A DNA stretch of 64,000 nt, taken from positions 1 to 64,000 of the forward strand of contig CALMEI010000033.1 in assembly GCA_937863225.1 (NCBI GenBank), read 5' to 3'. This DNA is from an uncultured Polaromonas sp. GTDB taxonomy: Bacteria > Pseudomonadota > Gammaproteobacteria > Burkholderiales > Burkholderiaceae_C. How positions within the stretch are numbered: position 1 is the first letter of the stretch; each line of letters opens with the position of its first letter. The position numbers were made by a program, and so were the translations under genes. A model generated the notes under the pieces. That model was not told the DNA's origin. It was given only the letters and a program-made list of their open reading frames with translations, and did no database searches. This document shows positions 57,015-64,000 of the stretch, piece after piece.

Positions 57015-57791
57015 ATGACCTACGAATTCATCACCGTTACCACCCAAGCCCGTGTTGGCATCATCACCCTCAATCGTCCCAAACAACTTAATGCGCTGAA
57101 TGACCAATTGATGGATGAAATGGGCGCTGCCCTCAAGACATTTGATGCCGATGACAGCATTGGTTGCATGATTCTGACAGGCAGTGAAAAAGCCTTTGCG
57201 GCAGGTGCAGACATTGGTGCCATGGCGAAATACAGTTTTGCCGATGCCTACAAAGGCGACTACATCACCCGCAACTGGGAGCAGATCCGACAAATTCGCA
57301 AACCCGTGATTGCAGCTGTCAGCGGTTTTGCCTTGGGTGGTGGCTGCGAATTGGCGATGATGTGCGACTTCATCATCGCTGCCGACAACGCCAAATTTGG
57401 CCAACCTGAAATCAAACTGGGCATCATTCCGGGTGCTGGTGGTACACAACGTTTGCCTCGCGCCGTAGGCAAGGCCAAGGCCATGGACATGGCACTAACG
57501 GGCCGCATGATGGATGCGCAAGAAGCCGAGCGCGCAGGTTTGGTCAGTCGCGTGGTGCCTTTGGACAAATTAATGGAAGAGGCCCTGGGGGCGGCATTGA
57601 TGATTTGTGAGTTCTCACAAATTGCCGTCATGGCTGCTAAGGAATCAGTGAACCGTTCATTTGAAGGCACTTTGAATGATGGCATCATGTTCGAGCGCCG
57701 AATGTTCCACGCTTTATTTGCCACGCAAGATCAAAAAGAAGGCATGGACGCGTTTGTGAACAAACGCAAAGCACAGTTTACCCATTCTTAA
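57015..57791 (+). CDS. Enoyl-CoA hydratase (crotonase family)
   Basis: A 258-residue short-chain enoyl-CoA hydratase. It has [12 protein letters not shown] with the oxyanion-hole Ala, [15 protein letters not shown] with the first catalytic Glu, and [21 protein letters not shown] with the second catalytic Glu. Both glutamates mark a hydratase rather than an isomerase or decarboxylase. It probably acts in fatty-acid or aromatic-acid beta-oxidation (PaaF/EchA-like); the substrate range cannot be told. No other beta-oxidation gene is close by. Confidence 0.93.
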   Translation: MTYEFITVTTQARVGIITLNRPKQLNALNDQLMDEMGAALKTFDADDSIGCMILTGSEKAFAAGADIGAMAKYSFADAYKGDYITRNWEQIRQIRKPVIAAVSGFALGGGCELAMMCDFIIAADNAKFGQPEIKLGIIPGAGGTQRLPRAVGKAKAMDMALTGRMMDAQEAERAGLVSRVVPLDKLMEEALGAALMICEFSQIAVMAAKESVNRSFEGTLNDGIMFERRMFHALFATQDQKEGMDAFVNKRKAQFTHS

Positions 57792-57801
57792 ACGCTGCAC
57801 T

Positions 57802-58551
57802 GTGGAAAGCATTCGGGTTGCGACCTGGAACATACACAAAGGCGTCAATGGCCTAGGTCCGCGCAAACGGCTAGAAATTCACAACATTGGACTGGCGGTC
57901 GATCAATTTGACGCCGACATCATATGCTTGCAAGAGGTTCGCAAGACCCACAGCCAAGAAGCCAAACGGTTTGCACACTGGCCGGCCTTGGAGCAGGCGG
58001 ACTTTTTAGCCCCTCTTGGCTATACCCCCATTTACCAAACCAATGCCATCACCAAACACGGTGAACATGGCAATGCCTTGCTGACACGCTGGCCAGTGCT
58101 GTCGCAACAACATGAAGACATGTCTGATCATCGCTTTGAGCAGCGCGGACTGTTGCACGTTGAGCTTGTCATTCACGGGGTGGTCACGCATGTGGTGGTG
58201 GTGCACTTGGGGCTCATCAAAGCCAGCCGACGCAGACAAGTCGATCAACTGATCGCGTTTATTCAGCGTGAAATTCCGCACGATGCGCCGTTATTGGTCG
58301 CCGGCGATTTCAATGACTGGGGCAAAGCCAGTGCTTCTGCTCTGAAGCACCACCAATTGCAAGCATTTAAGGCCAATCCCATCACAGCAAAGCGTTTGCA
58401 CACTTTCCCTGCCCGATTGCCTTTCGTGCAATTTGACTATGTTTATGCGCGGCACCTGACCCCTACGCATGCACATGCACCCCAGGGGCGGCATTGGGCA
58501 CGCATGTCAGACCATTTACCCTTGATTGCTGATTTCGTCATGGCAAAATAG
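57802..58551 (+). CDS. Endonuclease/exonuclease/phosphatase family protein (YbhP-like)
   Basis: A 249-residue EEP-fold protein: VATWNIHKG at the N-terminus, ICLQEVR with the metal-binding Glu, GNALLTRWPV, VVHLGL, LVAGDFNDW and the C-terminal MSDHLPLIADF with the catalytic His. It starts with GTG at 57802; no ATG is in frame before the conserved region. It precedes clsB as ybhP precedes clsB (ybhO) in E. coli, so a role in membrane-lipid metabolism is possible. The actual substrate is unknown. Confidence 0.88.
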   Translation: MESIRVATWNIHKGVNGLGPRKRLEIHNIGLAVDQFDADIICLQEVRKTHSQEAKRFAHWPALEQADFLAPLGYTPIYQTNAITKHGEHGNALLTRWPVLSQQHEDMSDHRFEQRGLLHVELVIHGVVTHVVVVHLGLIKASRRRQVDQLIAFIQREIPHDAPLLVAGDFNDWGKASASALKHHQLQAFKANPITAKRLHTFPARLPFVQFDYVYARHLTPTHAHAPQGRHWARMSDHLPLIADFVMAK

Positions 58552-58589
58552 CCGTTTGGAGCCCTATCGCCTCAAACGCTCAATTTGTC

Positions 58590-59816
58590 ATGCCCAAGCT
58601 TCGCGCACCCAAGTCACAATCGATGACCTTTGAAACCTTGCATTTGTTGCAAGGCAGTACTGAGTTTTTTCCGGCTTTGGTCAGCGCGATTGATGCAGCG
58701 CAATCTACTGTTCAACTGGAAACCTACATCTTTGACACCACCGCCAGCGGCGCCGACATCGCCAATGCCTTAGAGCGGGCTGGCAAGCGCGGTGTCACCG
58801 TGCGCTTGGTGATTGATGGGTATGGCACACCCAATCTGACAGACGAATGGGGCAAACGTTTTCATGCAGCCGGTGTACAGGTTTTGGTTTTTGAACCCAT
58901 TGTGACCTTTGGCTTTTTCATACCCAGCCAGTGGCGCAGGTTACATCGCAAACTGTGCATTGTGGATAACAGTGTGGCGTTTTGTGGTGGCATCAATATT
59001 TTGGACGACTTTTACGACCCCAACCACGGCCAGCTTGCGGCACAACGGTTTGACTTCAGCATACGCGTCACAGGCAAAATTGTTGCCACCATACACGAAG
59101 TTACCAGTCAATTGTGGACACGCATGGTGACGCACGAGCAAGGCATTAAAAAAGTACCTGAGCGCATGCTGGCTGTCATCGAAAATTTTAGTCAGCAAAC
59201 GGTATTCGCTAACTTCAAAAACAACGCCAGCAACAGCAAACTTGGTGCCGCTTATCTGGTCTTGCGCGACAATGTGCGCAACCGCAGTGCCATTGAGCGC
59301 GCCTATTTGCAAGCCATTGGCGAGTCGCGCAGCAACATCATCATCGCCAATGCCTACTTTTTGCCTGGTGCAAAACTGCGCCGCGCGTTGATCCACGCCG
59401 CCAAAAGAGGTGTCAAAGTACAACTCTTGTTGCAAGGCAAATACGAATACTTTTTGCAATACCATGCCATTCGCCCCGTGTATGGCGCGCTGTTGGCACA
59501 AGGCATTGAAATCTATGAATACACGCCAAGCTATTTGCACGCCAAAGTCGCCGTGATCGATGATGTGTGGGCAACGGTGGGGTCGTCCAATCTTGACCCA
59601 TTGAGCTTGTTGCTGGCACGCGAAGCCAATATCGTGGCGCACGATGCCACATTTGCCAATCAGTTGCGCGCACGTTTAGAGCATGCGATTTCGCACCAAA
59701 GTCAACGCGTTGAGCCTAAAGCATTGGCTCGCCGCCCTTGGTCACAGCGCGTGCGTGACCGCATCGCATTCATGTTCATGCGCACCAGTCTTTGGTTTTT
59801 AGGCAAACGTTATTGA
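58590..59816 (+). CDS. clsB: Cardiolipin synthase B-type phospholipase D family protein
   Basis: A 408-residue PLD-superfamily enzyme with two HKD motifs: LHRKLCIVDNSVAFCGG (residues ~113-130) and LHAKVAVIDDVWATVGSSNL (~315-335). ClsB uses phosphatidylethanolamine and phosphatidylglycerol, or acts on PG, to make cardiolipin-type lipids. It lacks the N-terminal membrane helices of ClsA. The YbhP-like gene lies 38 bp upstream and the nuclease gene follows by eight bases. Confidence 0.9.
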   Translation: MPKLRAPKSQSMTFETLHLLQGSTEFFPALVSAIDAAQSTVQLETYIFDTTASGADIANALERAGKRGVTVRLVIDGYGTPNLTDEWGKRFHAAGVQVLVFEPIVTFGFFIPSQWRRLHRKLCIVDNSVAFCGGINILDDFYDPNHGQLAAQRFDFSIRVTGKIVATIHEVTSQLWTRMVTHEQGIKKVPERMLAVIENFSQQTVFANFKNNASNSKLGAAYLVLRDNVRNRSAIERAYLQAIGESRSNIIIANAYFLPGAKLRRALIHAAKRGVKVQLLLQGKYEYFLQYHAIRPVYGALLAQGIEIYEYTPSYLHAKVAVIDDVWATVGSSNLDPLSLLLAREANIVAHDATFANQLRARLEHAISHQSQRVEPKALARRPWSQRVRDRIAFMFMRTSLWFLGKRY

Positions 59817-59824
59817 TACCCAAC

Positions 59825-60352
59825 ATGCGTCACATTTTATTTTTTAGTTTCTTATCTTTTGTCTTCATTCTTCCTGCATACAGCAAATGGGAAAAGCCCC
59901 ATGTGTGGGAAGGTACGGTTATCCGTGTTTCTGATGGCGACACACTGTGGGTGCAAAGTAAAAACAACACCGGCGCTAAAAAAGTTCGCATAGAAGGTAT
60001 CGACGCCCCTGAAATTTGCCAAGCCTACGGTAAAACATCCAAAGCGGCTTTGCAACAAAAGCTGCTCAACAAAACCATCACCATCGATACGCGCAGCAAA
60101 GACGATTACGGCAGAGACATCGCTAAGCTCAGCTACCAGCAAGAAGACATCGGCGCTTGGCTGGTGCTACAAGGTCACGCCTGGTCTTACCACCGCCGTT
60201 TCAACGACGGCATGTATGCCGCACAAGAACGCGAAGCCAAAACCGCCCAACGCGGACTCTTCGCCGCCAGCACCCCCGCACAAGAACCCCGCCTATTCCG
60301 CAAAACCAAAGGCTCCTGCTTCAACCCCAAACCCCAACCCGCCAGCAAATAA
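59825..60352 (+). CDS. Secreted thermonuclease-like (SNase) nuclease
   Basis: A 175-residue protein with a signal peptide (HILFFSFLSFVFILPAYS) and a staphylococcal nuclease domain: GTVIRVSDGDTLWV, VRIEGIDAPEICQAYG with catalytic Arg and Asp, the YGRDIAKL stretch and AWSYHRRF. It is likely an exported nuclease. An in-frame ATG 33 bp upstream overlaps clsB; 59825 is preferred for the signal peptide. A dispersed element begins 14 bp after its stop. Confidence 0.9.
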   Translation: MRHILFFSFLSFVFILPAYSKWEKPHVWEGTVIRVSDGDTLWVQSKNNTGAKKVRIEGIDAPEICQAYGKTSKAALQQKLLNKTITIDTRSKDDYGRDIAKLSYQQEDIGAWLVLQGHAWSYHRRFNDGMYAAQEREAKTAQRGLFAASTPAQEPRLFRKTKGSCFNPKPQPASK

Positions 60353-60365
60353 ACCAACTCGATTT

Positions 60366-60436
60366 GCGCAAAATATATGAAAAATTGGCCTCTAGCCAGT
60401 GTATTGATTGCCTAGAGTGCTATTGAATATATAGCA
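60366..60436 (-). repeat. Dispersed ~70-bp AT-rich element, copy 7 (reverse orientation)
   Basis: On the minus strand it reads TGCTATATATTCAATAGC, ACTCTAGGCAATCAATACAC, TGGCTAGAGGCCAATTTTTC and ATATATTTTGCGC. It fills most of the 102-bp convergent gap between the nuclease gene and moeB. Confidence 0.88.
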
Positions 60437-60454
60437 ACTCAACTATGCGCAATT

Positions 60455-61210
60455 TTAAGCAGTACCTTTGCCACATACGGTGCATGCGGCATCGCGTTTG
60501 AGGTTGACTTCGGTCCAGCTCATGTCGCGACCGTCCAACATCAGCAGGCGACCGGTTAGGGGCTTGCCTGCGCCTGTGATGAGTTTGATTGCTTCGGCGG
60601 CTTGCATGGCACCGATGATGCCGACCAAGGGCGCGAACACGCCCAGGGTGGCGCAGCGTGTTTCTGTTAGCTCGGCTTGCGGGGGAAAGATACAGGCATA
60701 GCACGGGGCTGGTTTCTCACGCGGGTCATAGACGGTGATTTGGCCGTCGAAGCGTATGGCCGCACCCGAGACCAAGGGTTTCAGATGTTTGACACAGGCA
60801 GCGTTGATGGCGTGGCGGGGTTTGTAGTTATCGCAACAAACCAACACCACATCGGCTTTGCTCACCCAACGGTCTTGCAAGCCCGCGTCCGCGCGGTTCC
60901 GCAACACATCGACTTGCACTTCAGGGTTGAGTTGCGCGATTTTTTCTTTGGCGGACTGGGCTTTGGGTTTGCCAATGTCTGCGGTGTGATGGGCTATTTG
61001 GCGTTGCAGATTGGTGACATCGACGGTATCGTCGTCCACCACGGTGATGCGCCCAACGCCAGCTGTCGCTAAATACAAAATGGCAGGTGAACCTAAACCG
61101 CCAGCACCAATGACCAAGGCATGCGACTGGCAAATGCGGTCTTGCCCTTCAACGCCAATTTCGTTCAGCAGCAGGTGACGTGAATAGCGCAGGAGCTGGT
61201 CGTCGTTCAC
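60455..61210 (-). CDS. moeB: Molybdopterin-synthase adenylyltransferase (MoeB/ThiF family)
   Basis: E1-like enzyme that adenylates the C-terminus of a ubiquitin-like sulfur carrier (MoaD or ThiS). The 251-residue product has LLLNEIGVEGQDRI, the ATP-binding GAGGLGSPAILYLA, the VDVTNLQRQI segment, and a zinc site formed by CYAC and CTVC. MoeB and ThiF cannot be separated by sequence alone; the position beside ctpA and gpmA favours the name moeB. ctpA lies 14 bp upstream on the same strand. Confidence 0.88.
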   Translation of the reverse strand: MNDDQLLRYSRHLLLNEIGVEGQDRICQSHALVIGAGGLGSPAILYLATAGVGRITVVDDDTVDVTNLQRQIAHHTADIGKPKAQSAKEKIAQLNPEVQVDVLRNRADAGLQDRWVSKADVVLVCCDNYKPRHAINAACVKHLKPLVSGAAIRFDGQITVYDPREKPAPCYACIFPPQAELTETRCATLGVFAPLVGIIGAMQAAEAIKLITGAGKPLTGRLLMLDGRDMSWTEVNLKRDAACTVCGKGTA

Positions 61211-61224
61211 TGCGATGAGCCTTT

Positions 61225-62673
61225 TTAATTTGCCTTCGGTTCTTCTTTGCGCACTTCCTGCGTTTTGCTCACCAAAACGGGCAAGCCTTTGAGCTGGTTC
61301 AGCGCTTGGCGCAATTGGAAGTCTTTGTCGGATCCATATTCAGGCATTTTGCGTTCGGCAATGGGTTTTTTATTTTCTTCTTCTAATTTTTTCAAAGCCA
61401 ATTCGCGCTCTTTTTCAAGTGCCGCTTTTTTGGCGGGATCAACGTCTTTGCCTTCTTGGCCGCTCATCAAATGTTTTTCTAAATCGGCTTCACGCGTGCG
61501 CAGGGCGGCAAATGGGCTGCCTTCGGCGGTTTCGTCCAACATCACGTCGGGAATGATGCCTTTGGCTTGAATCGATTTGCCACTGGGCGTGTAATAGCGT
61601 GCGGTGGTGATCTTGATGCCCGTGTCGGGCCCCAATGAGCGCACTGTTTGCACCGAGCCTTTGCCAAAACTTTGGCTGCCCAAAATCAAAGCACGCTTGT
61701 GGTCTTGCAAAGCACCGGCGACAATTTCACTGGCAGAGGCCGAGCCTTCATTCACCAACACCACCAACGGCACTTTTTTCAGTGCTGCGGGCAAGCGCTT
61801 CAACGGGTCGCTGCCAGCTCGGCCGGCATAAAACTCGGGCGACGCTTTGTAGCTGAATTTGCTTTCTGCCAATTGGCCATTGGTGGAAACCACTTCGACG
61901 TTCTCAGGCAAGAATGCAGCCGAAATAGCCACGGCGGCATTGAGCAAGCCACCAGGGTCGTTGCGCAAATCCAGCACCATGCCTTTTAAGTGGGGGTCGG
62001 CTTTGTAGACTTCTTCGACTTTTTTCACAAAGTCTTCAACGGTGCGGTCTTGGAACTGCGTCAGGCGCACCCATGCATAGCCCGGCTCGATGACTTTACC
62101 TTTGACCGATTGGGTTTTGATTTCTTCGCGAATGATGGTGACAGGGAAGCTGCGGTTTTCGTCTTTGCGAAACACGGTCAAAATCACTTTGGTATTGGGT
62201 TCACCCCGCATGCGCTTGACGGCTTCGTTCAGCGTCAAACCGCGCACCGCGGTGGTGTCAATTTTGGTGATGAAGTCATTGGGCTTCAAACCTGCACGAA
62301 AAGCCGGTGAACCCTCAATCGGTGAAACCACTTTGACCAAACCGTCTTCAAAACTGATCTCAATGCCCACGCCCACAAACTTGCCCGTTGTGCCTTCACG
62401 AAATTCTTTATAAGATTTTTTGTCGAAGTACTGCGAATGCGGGTCGAGGCTAGAGACCATGCCTGAGATGGCATCCGAAATCAATTTTTTCTCATCAACA
62501 GGCTCAACGTAGTCGCTTTTAATCAAACCAAACACGCTGGACAATTGGCGCAGCTCTTCCAAAGGCAACGGCGCCAGTGCGCCACGCGCCATGGTCTGCA
62601 CCGACATGGTGGCCAATGCACCTGCCAAAGCACCGGCTGCAACCAATCCTACCGTTTTAAGTTTTTGACCCAT
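61225..62673 (-). CDS. ctpA: S41-family carboxyl-terminal processing protease
   Basis: Periplasmic tail-specific protease. The 482-residue product has an N-terminal signal or anchor (VAAGALAGALATMSV), a PDZ domain (IEISFEDGLVKVVSPIEGSP and following) and the S41 catalytic core with the nucleophile in NEGSASASEIVAGAL and the Lys in GSQSFGKGSVQT. The C-terminal region is rich in Lys and Glu. It is probably co-transcribed with moeB. Confidence 0.94.
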   Translation of the reverse strand: MGQKLKTVGLVAAGALAGALATMSVQTMARGALAPLPLEELRQLSSVFGLIKSDYVEPVDEKKLISDAISGMVSSLDPHSQYFDKKSYKEFREGTTGKFVGVGIEISFEDGLVKVVSPIEGSPAFRAGLKPNDFITKIDTTAVRGLTLNEAVKRMRGEPNTKVILTVFRKDENRSFPVTIIREEIKTQSVKGKVIEPGYAWVRLTQFQDRTVEDFVKKVEEVYKADPHLKGMVLDLRNDPGGLLNAAVAISAAFLPENVEVVSTNGQLAESKFSYKASPEFYAGRAGSDPLKRLPAALKKVPLVVLVNEGSASASEIVAGALQDHKRALILGSQSFGKGSVQTVRSLGPDTGIKITTARYYTPSGKSIQAKGIIPDVMLDETAEGSPFAALRTREADLEKHLMSGQEGKDVDPAKKAALEKERELALKKLEEENKKPIAERKMPEYGSDKDFQLRQALNQLKGLPVLVSKTQEVRKEEPKAN

Positions 62674-62801
62674 GAAGTGACCTGAATTTTGATCTGAGAA
62701 TTAATGCATTGAAAAGCCTGTCAATATACACCTAAGAGCGCATTCGTGCTGCTTAGTTCAATCGCACATCGCACACGGCTTTTACCAATCTCAAATGTAG
62801 C

Positions 62802-63497
62802 CTATTTGCTATCTAAATAATAGTGTTTGATGGGTTTTAAGTTGACATCCAACTCATACACCAAGGGCGTGCCATTGGGGATGTTCAAACCCACAATGTC
62901 AGCATCTGAAATGCCATCCAAATGCTTGACCAAAGCGCGAATGGAATTGCCGTGCGCGGCGATGACGATGCGTTTGCCTGACAAGATGGCGGGTGCCAGC
63001 GATTCGTCCCAAAACGGCATCATGCGTGCCACCGTGTCTTTCAGGCATTCGGTCAATGGTATTTGCTCAGGCTTCAAGTTTTTGTAGCGAATATCACCCC
63101 GCTCAGAGCGCGGGTCATTCGCTTCCAAGCTGGGTGGCGGCACGTCGTAACTTCTGCGCCACAAAAGCACTTGCTCGTCACCGTATTGCTTGGCGGTTTC
63201 GGCTTTATTCAGGCCTTGCAATGCGCCGTAATGGCGTTCGTTCAAGCGCCAATCGTTCACCACCGGCAACCAGGTGCGGTCCATCGCGTCCAGACAGTGC
63301 CACAGGGTGTGGGTGGCGCGCTTGAGGACGCTGGTGTAGGCCAAGTCAAAGTCATAGCCATTGGCTTTGAGGACTGCGCCTGCGCTTTGGGCTTGGGCAA
63401 TGCCCAATGGGGTCAAACCCACATCGGTCCAACCCGTGAAACGGTTTTCTAAATTCCAGGTGGATTCGCCGTGGCGAATCAAAACTAACTTGTGCAT
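62802..63497 (-). CDS. gpmA: 2,3-bisphosphoglycerate-dependent phosphoglycerate mutase (short C-terminus)
   Basis: Interconverts 3- and 2-phosphoglycerate. The 231-residue product has the phospho-histidine in LIRHGEST (His9), [28 protein letters not shown] and the second His in [10 protein letters not shown]. It ends IKHYYLDSK, about 16-19 residues short of the usual form, which continues YYLGD/N and an Ala/Lys-rich tail. That tail helps catalysis in related enzymes. The truncation coincides with a sequence like the head of the dispersed element. Confidence 0.95.
   Translation of the reverse strand: MHKLVLIRHGESTWNLENRFTGWTDVGLTPLGIAQAQSAGAVLKANGYDFDLAYTSVLKRATHTLWHCLDAMDRTWLPVVNDWRLNERHYGALQGLNKAETAKQYGDEQVLLWRRSYDVPPPSLEANDPRSERGDIRYKNLKPEQIPLTECLKDTVARMMPFWDESLAPAILSGKRIVIAAHGNSIRALVKHLDGISDADIVGLNIPNGTPLVYELDVNLKPIKHYYLDSK
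62807..62825 (+). repeat. Possible remnant of the dispersed element at the gpmA 3' end
   Basis: TGCTATCTAAATAATAGTG resembles the TGCTATATATTTAATAGCAC head with several changes. It overlaps the last codons of gpmA. The remainder of the element is not recognisable, so this may be chance. Confidence 0.3.
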
Positions 63498-63672
63498 GAA
63501 GGGCTTTCTACGTGGGTCTGGCTTGGGTTTAAACCCTCATCAATGGGGTTAAACAGTTATAAAAAAAGGGCGTAAATGGTCGTAAATGGGCTTATTTGGG
63601 GTGGTCAAAGAAATATTTAAGCAGCTATTCTAAAATGCTTCTCTTTGGTTTCTCAATTTTAGAAAGTTAACT

Positions 63673-64000
63673 GTGGAATTTATTGCTCAAAACTGGATGT
63701 TGTTCTTCATCGCCATTGGCTCGGCTTTCATGCTGTTTTTGCCACAATTGCAGGGCGCTGCGGGTGGAAATTTATCCGCATCTGAGGCTGTGCAACTCAT
63801 CAACCGCGAAAAAGCCGTGGTGATTGACGTGTGCGAACCAACAGAATTCGCCAATGCGCACATTGTGGGCGCAAAAAACATCCCGCTGTCTCGGCTGGAA
63901 GGACAACTGGCCGCAACGGTGAAAAACAAAGAAACACCGGTCATTTTGACCTGCGCCAGTGGCATGCGTTCGCGCCGTGCCTTGGGCATTGCTAAAAAAC
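63673..64000 (+). CDS. Rhodanese-domain membrane-anchored protein (5' part)
   Basis: The first 109 codons of a gene that runs off the window. An N-terminal membrane helix (WMLFFIAIGSAFMLFLPQL) is followed by a rhodanese domain: VVIDVCEPTEFANAHIVGA and the active-site loop TCASGMRSRRA with the catalytic Cys. It starts with GTG at 63673. It is divergent from gpmA with a 175-bp gap. In Comamonadaceae this gene usually precedes grxC and secB, which would lie beyond the edge. Confidence 0.85.
   Translation, partial: MEFIAQNWMLFFIAIGSAFMLFLPQLQGAAGGNLSASEAVQLINREKAVVIDVCEPTEFANAHIVGAKNIPLSRLEGQLAATVKNKETPVILTCASGMRSRRALGIAKK

Noticed and set aside
58941..59642. 233-codon minus-strand open frame opposite clsB.
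   Set aside because: It is antisense to the conserved HKD domains of ClsB and shows no family features.

Overview
The window is chromosomal DNA from a betaproteobacterium of the order Burkholderiales, most likely family Comamonadaceae. The placement rests on gene order: purM / AI-2E-type permease / hda / HAD phosphatase / pcnB / folK; hisZ next to purA; engB near cytochrome c4-resB-ccsB; mrcA divergent from pilMNOPQ-aroK-aroB; gspC divergent from gspGHIJKLMNDEF; and gpmA / rhodanese divergent with ctpA and moeB behind gpmA. Base composition looks AT-richer than usual for the family by eye, above all in the pil and gsp regions. No rRNA, tRNA, CRISPR array, prophage or complete insertion sequence was seen.

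Layout. 0-6.1 kb: 3' end of an unknown gene, purM, and a rightward block permease-hda-HAD-pcnB-folK. 6.1-18 kb: a leftward series of a small lipoprotein, a DUF962 membrane protein, a phosphoribosyltransferase, purA, hisZ, a DUF1566 lipoprotein and gltB-gltD. 18-21.4 kb: a small accessory stretch with an orphan PhnD-type binding protein, a RAYT-type (REP-associated) tyrosine transposase, an oxygen-binding di-iron (ODP) metallo-beta-lactamase-fold protein behind a perfect FNR box, and a secreted protein of unknown function. 21.4-24.6 kb: metK with a structured leader, divergent from two coupled LpxL-type acyltransferases. 24.7-31.2 kb: cytochrome c4, ResB, CcsB and an OmpR/QseBC-type two-component pair. 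31.4-37 kb: engB, a DUF1499 protein, lptM-lysA, cyaY and mrcA (PBP1a). 37.2-45.7 kb: type IV pilus assembly platform and secretin, aroK, aroB, and two poorly characterised genes. 45.7-57 kb: a complete type II secretion locus. 57-64 kb: enoyl-CoA hydratase, a YbhP-ClsB-nuclease block, moeB, ctpA, gpmA and the start of a rhodanese gene.

The most unusual structure is a dispersed ~70-bp AT-rich element with invariant GCTAT...ATAGC arms. It has seven clear copies and one degenerate copy here. All eight lie downstream of gene 3' ends, four between converging genes and four between tandem genes; none lies in the seven divergent promoter gaps. Several copies reach into coding sequence and supply the stop codon and last residues of the gene (EngB, DUF1499 protein, the ODP protein, probably GltB). 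Other points worth checking are the FNR box before the di-iron protein, the RAYT with a His-to-Tyr change in its HUH motif, a perfect 16-bp palindrome before the DUF1566 lipoprotein, a 12-bp inverted repeat before mrcA, and a GpmA lacking its C-terminal tail.
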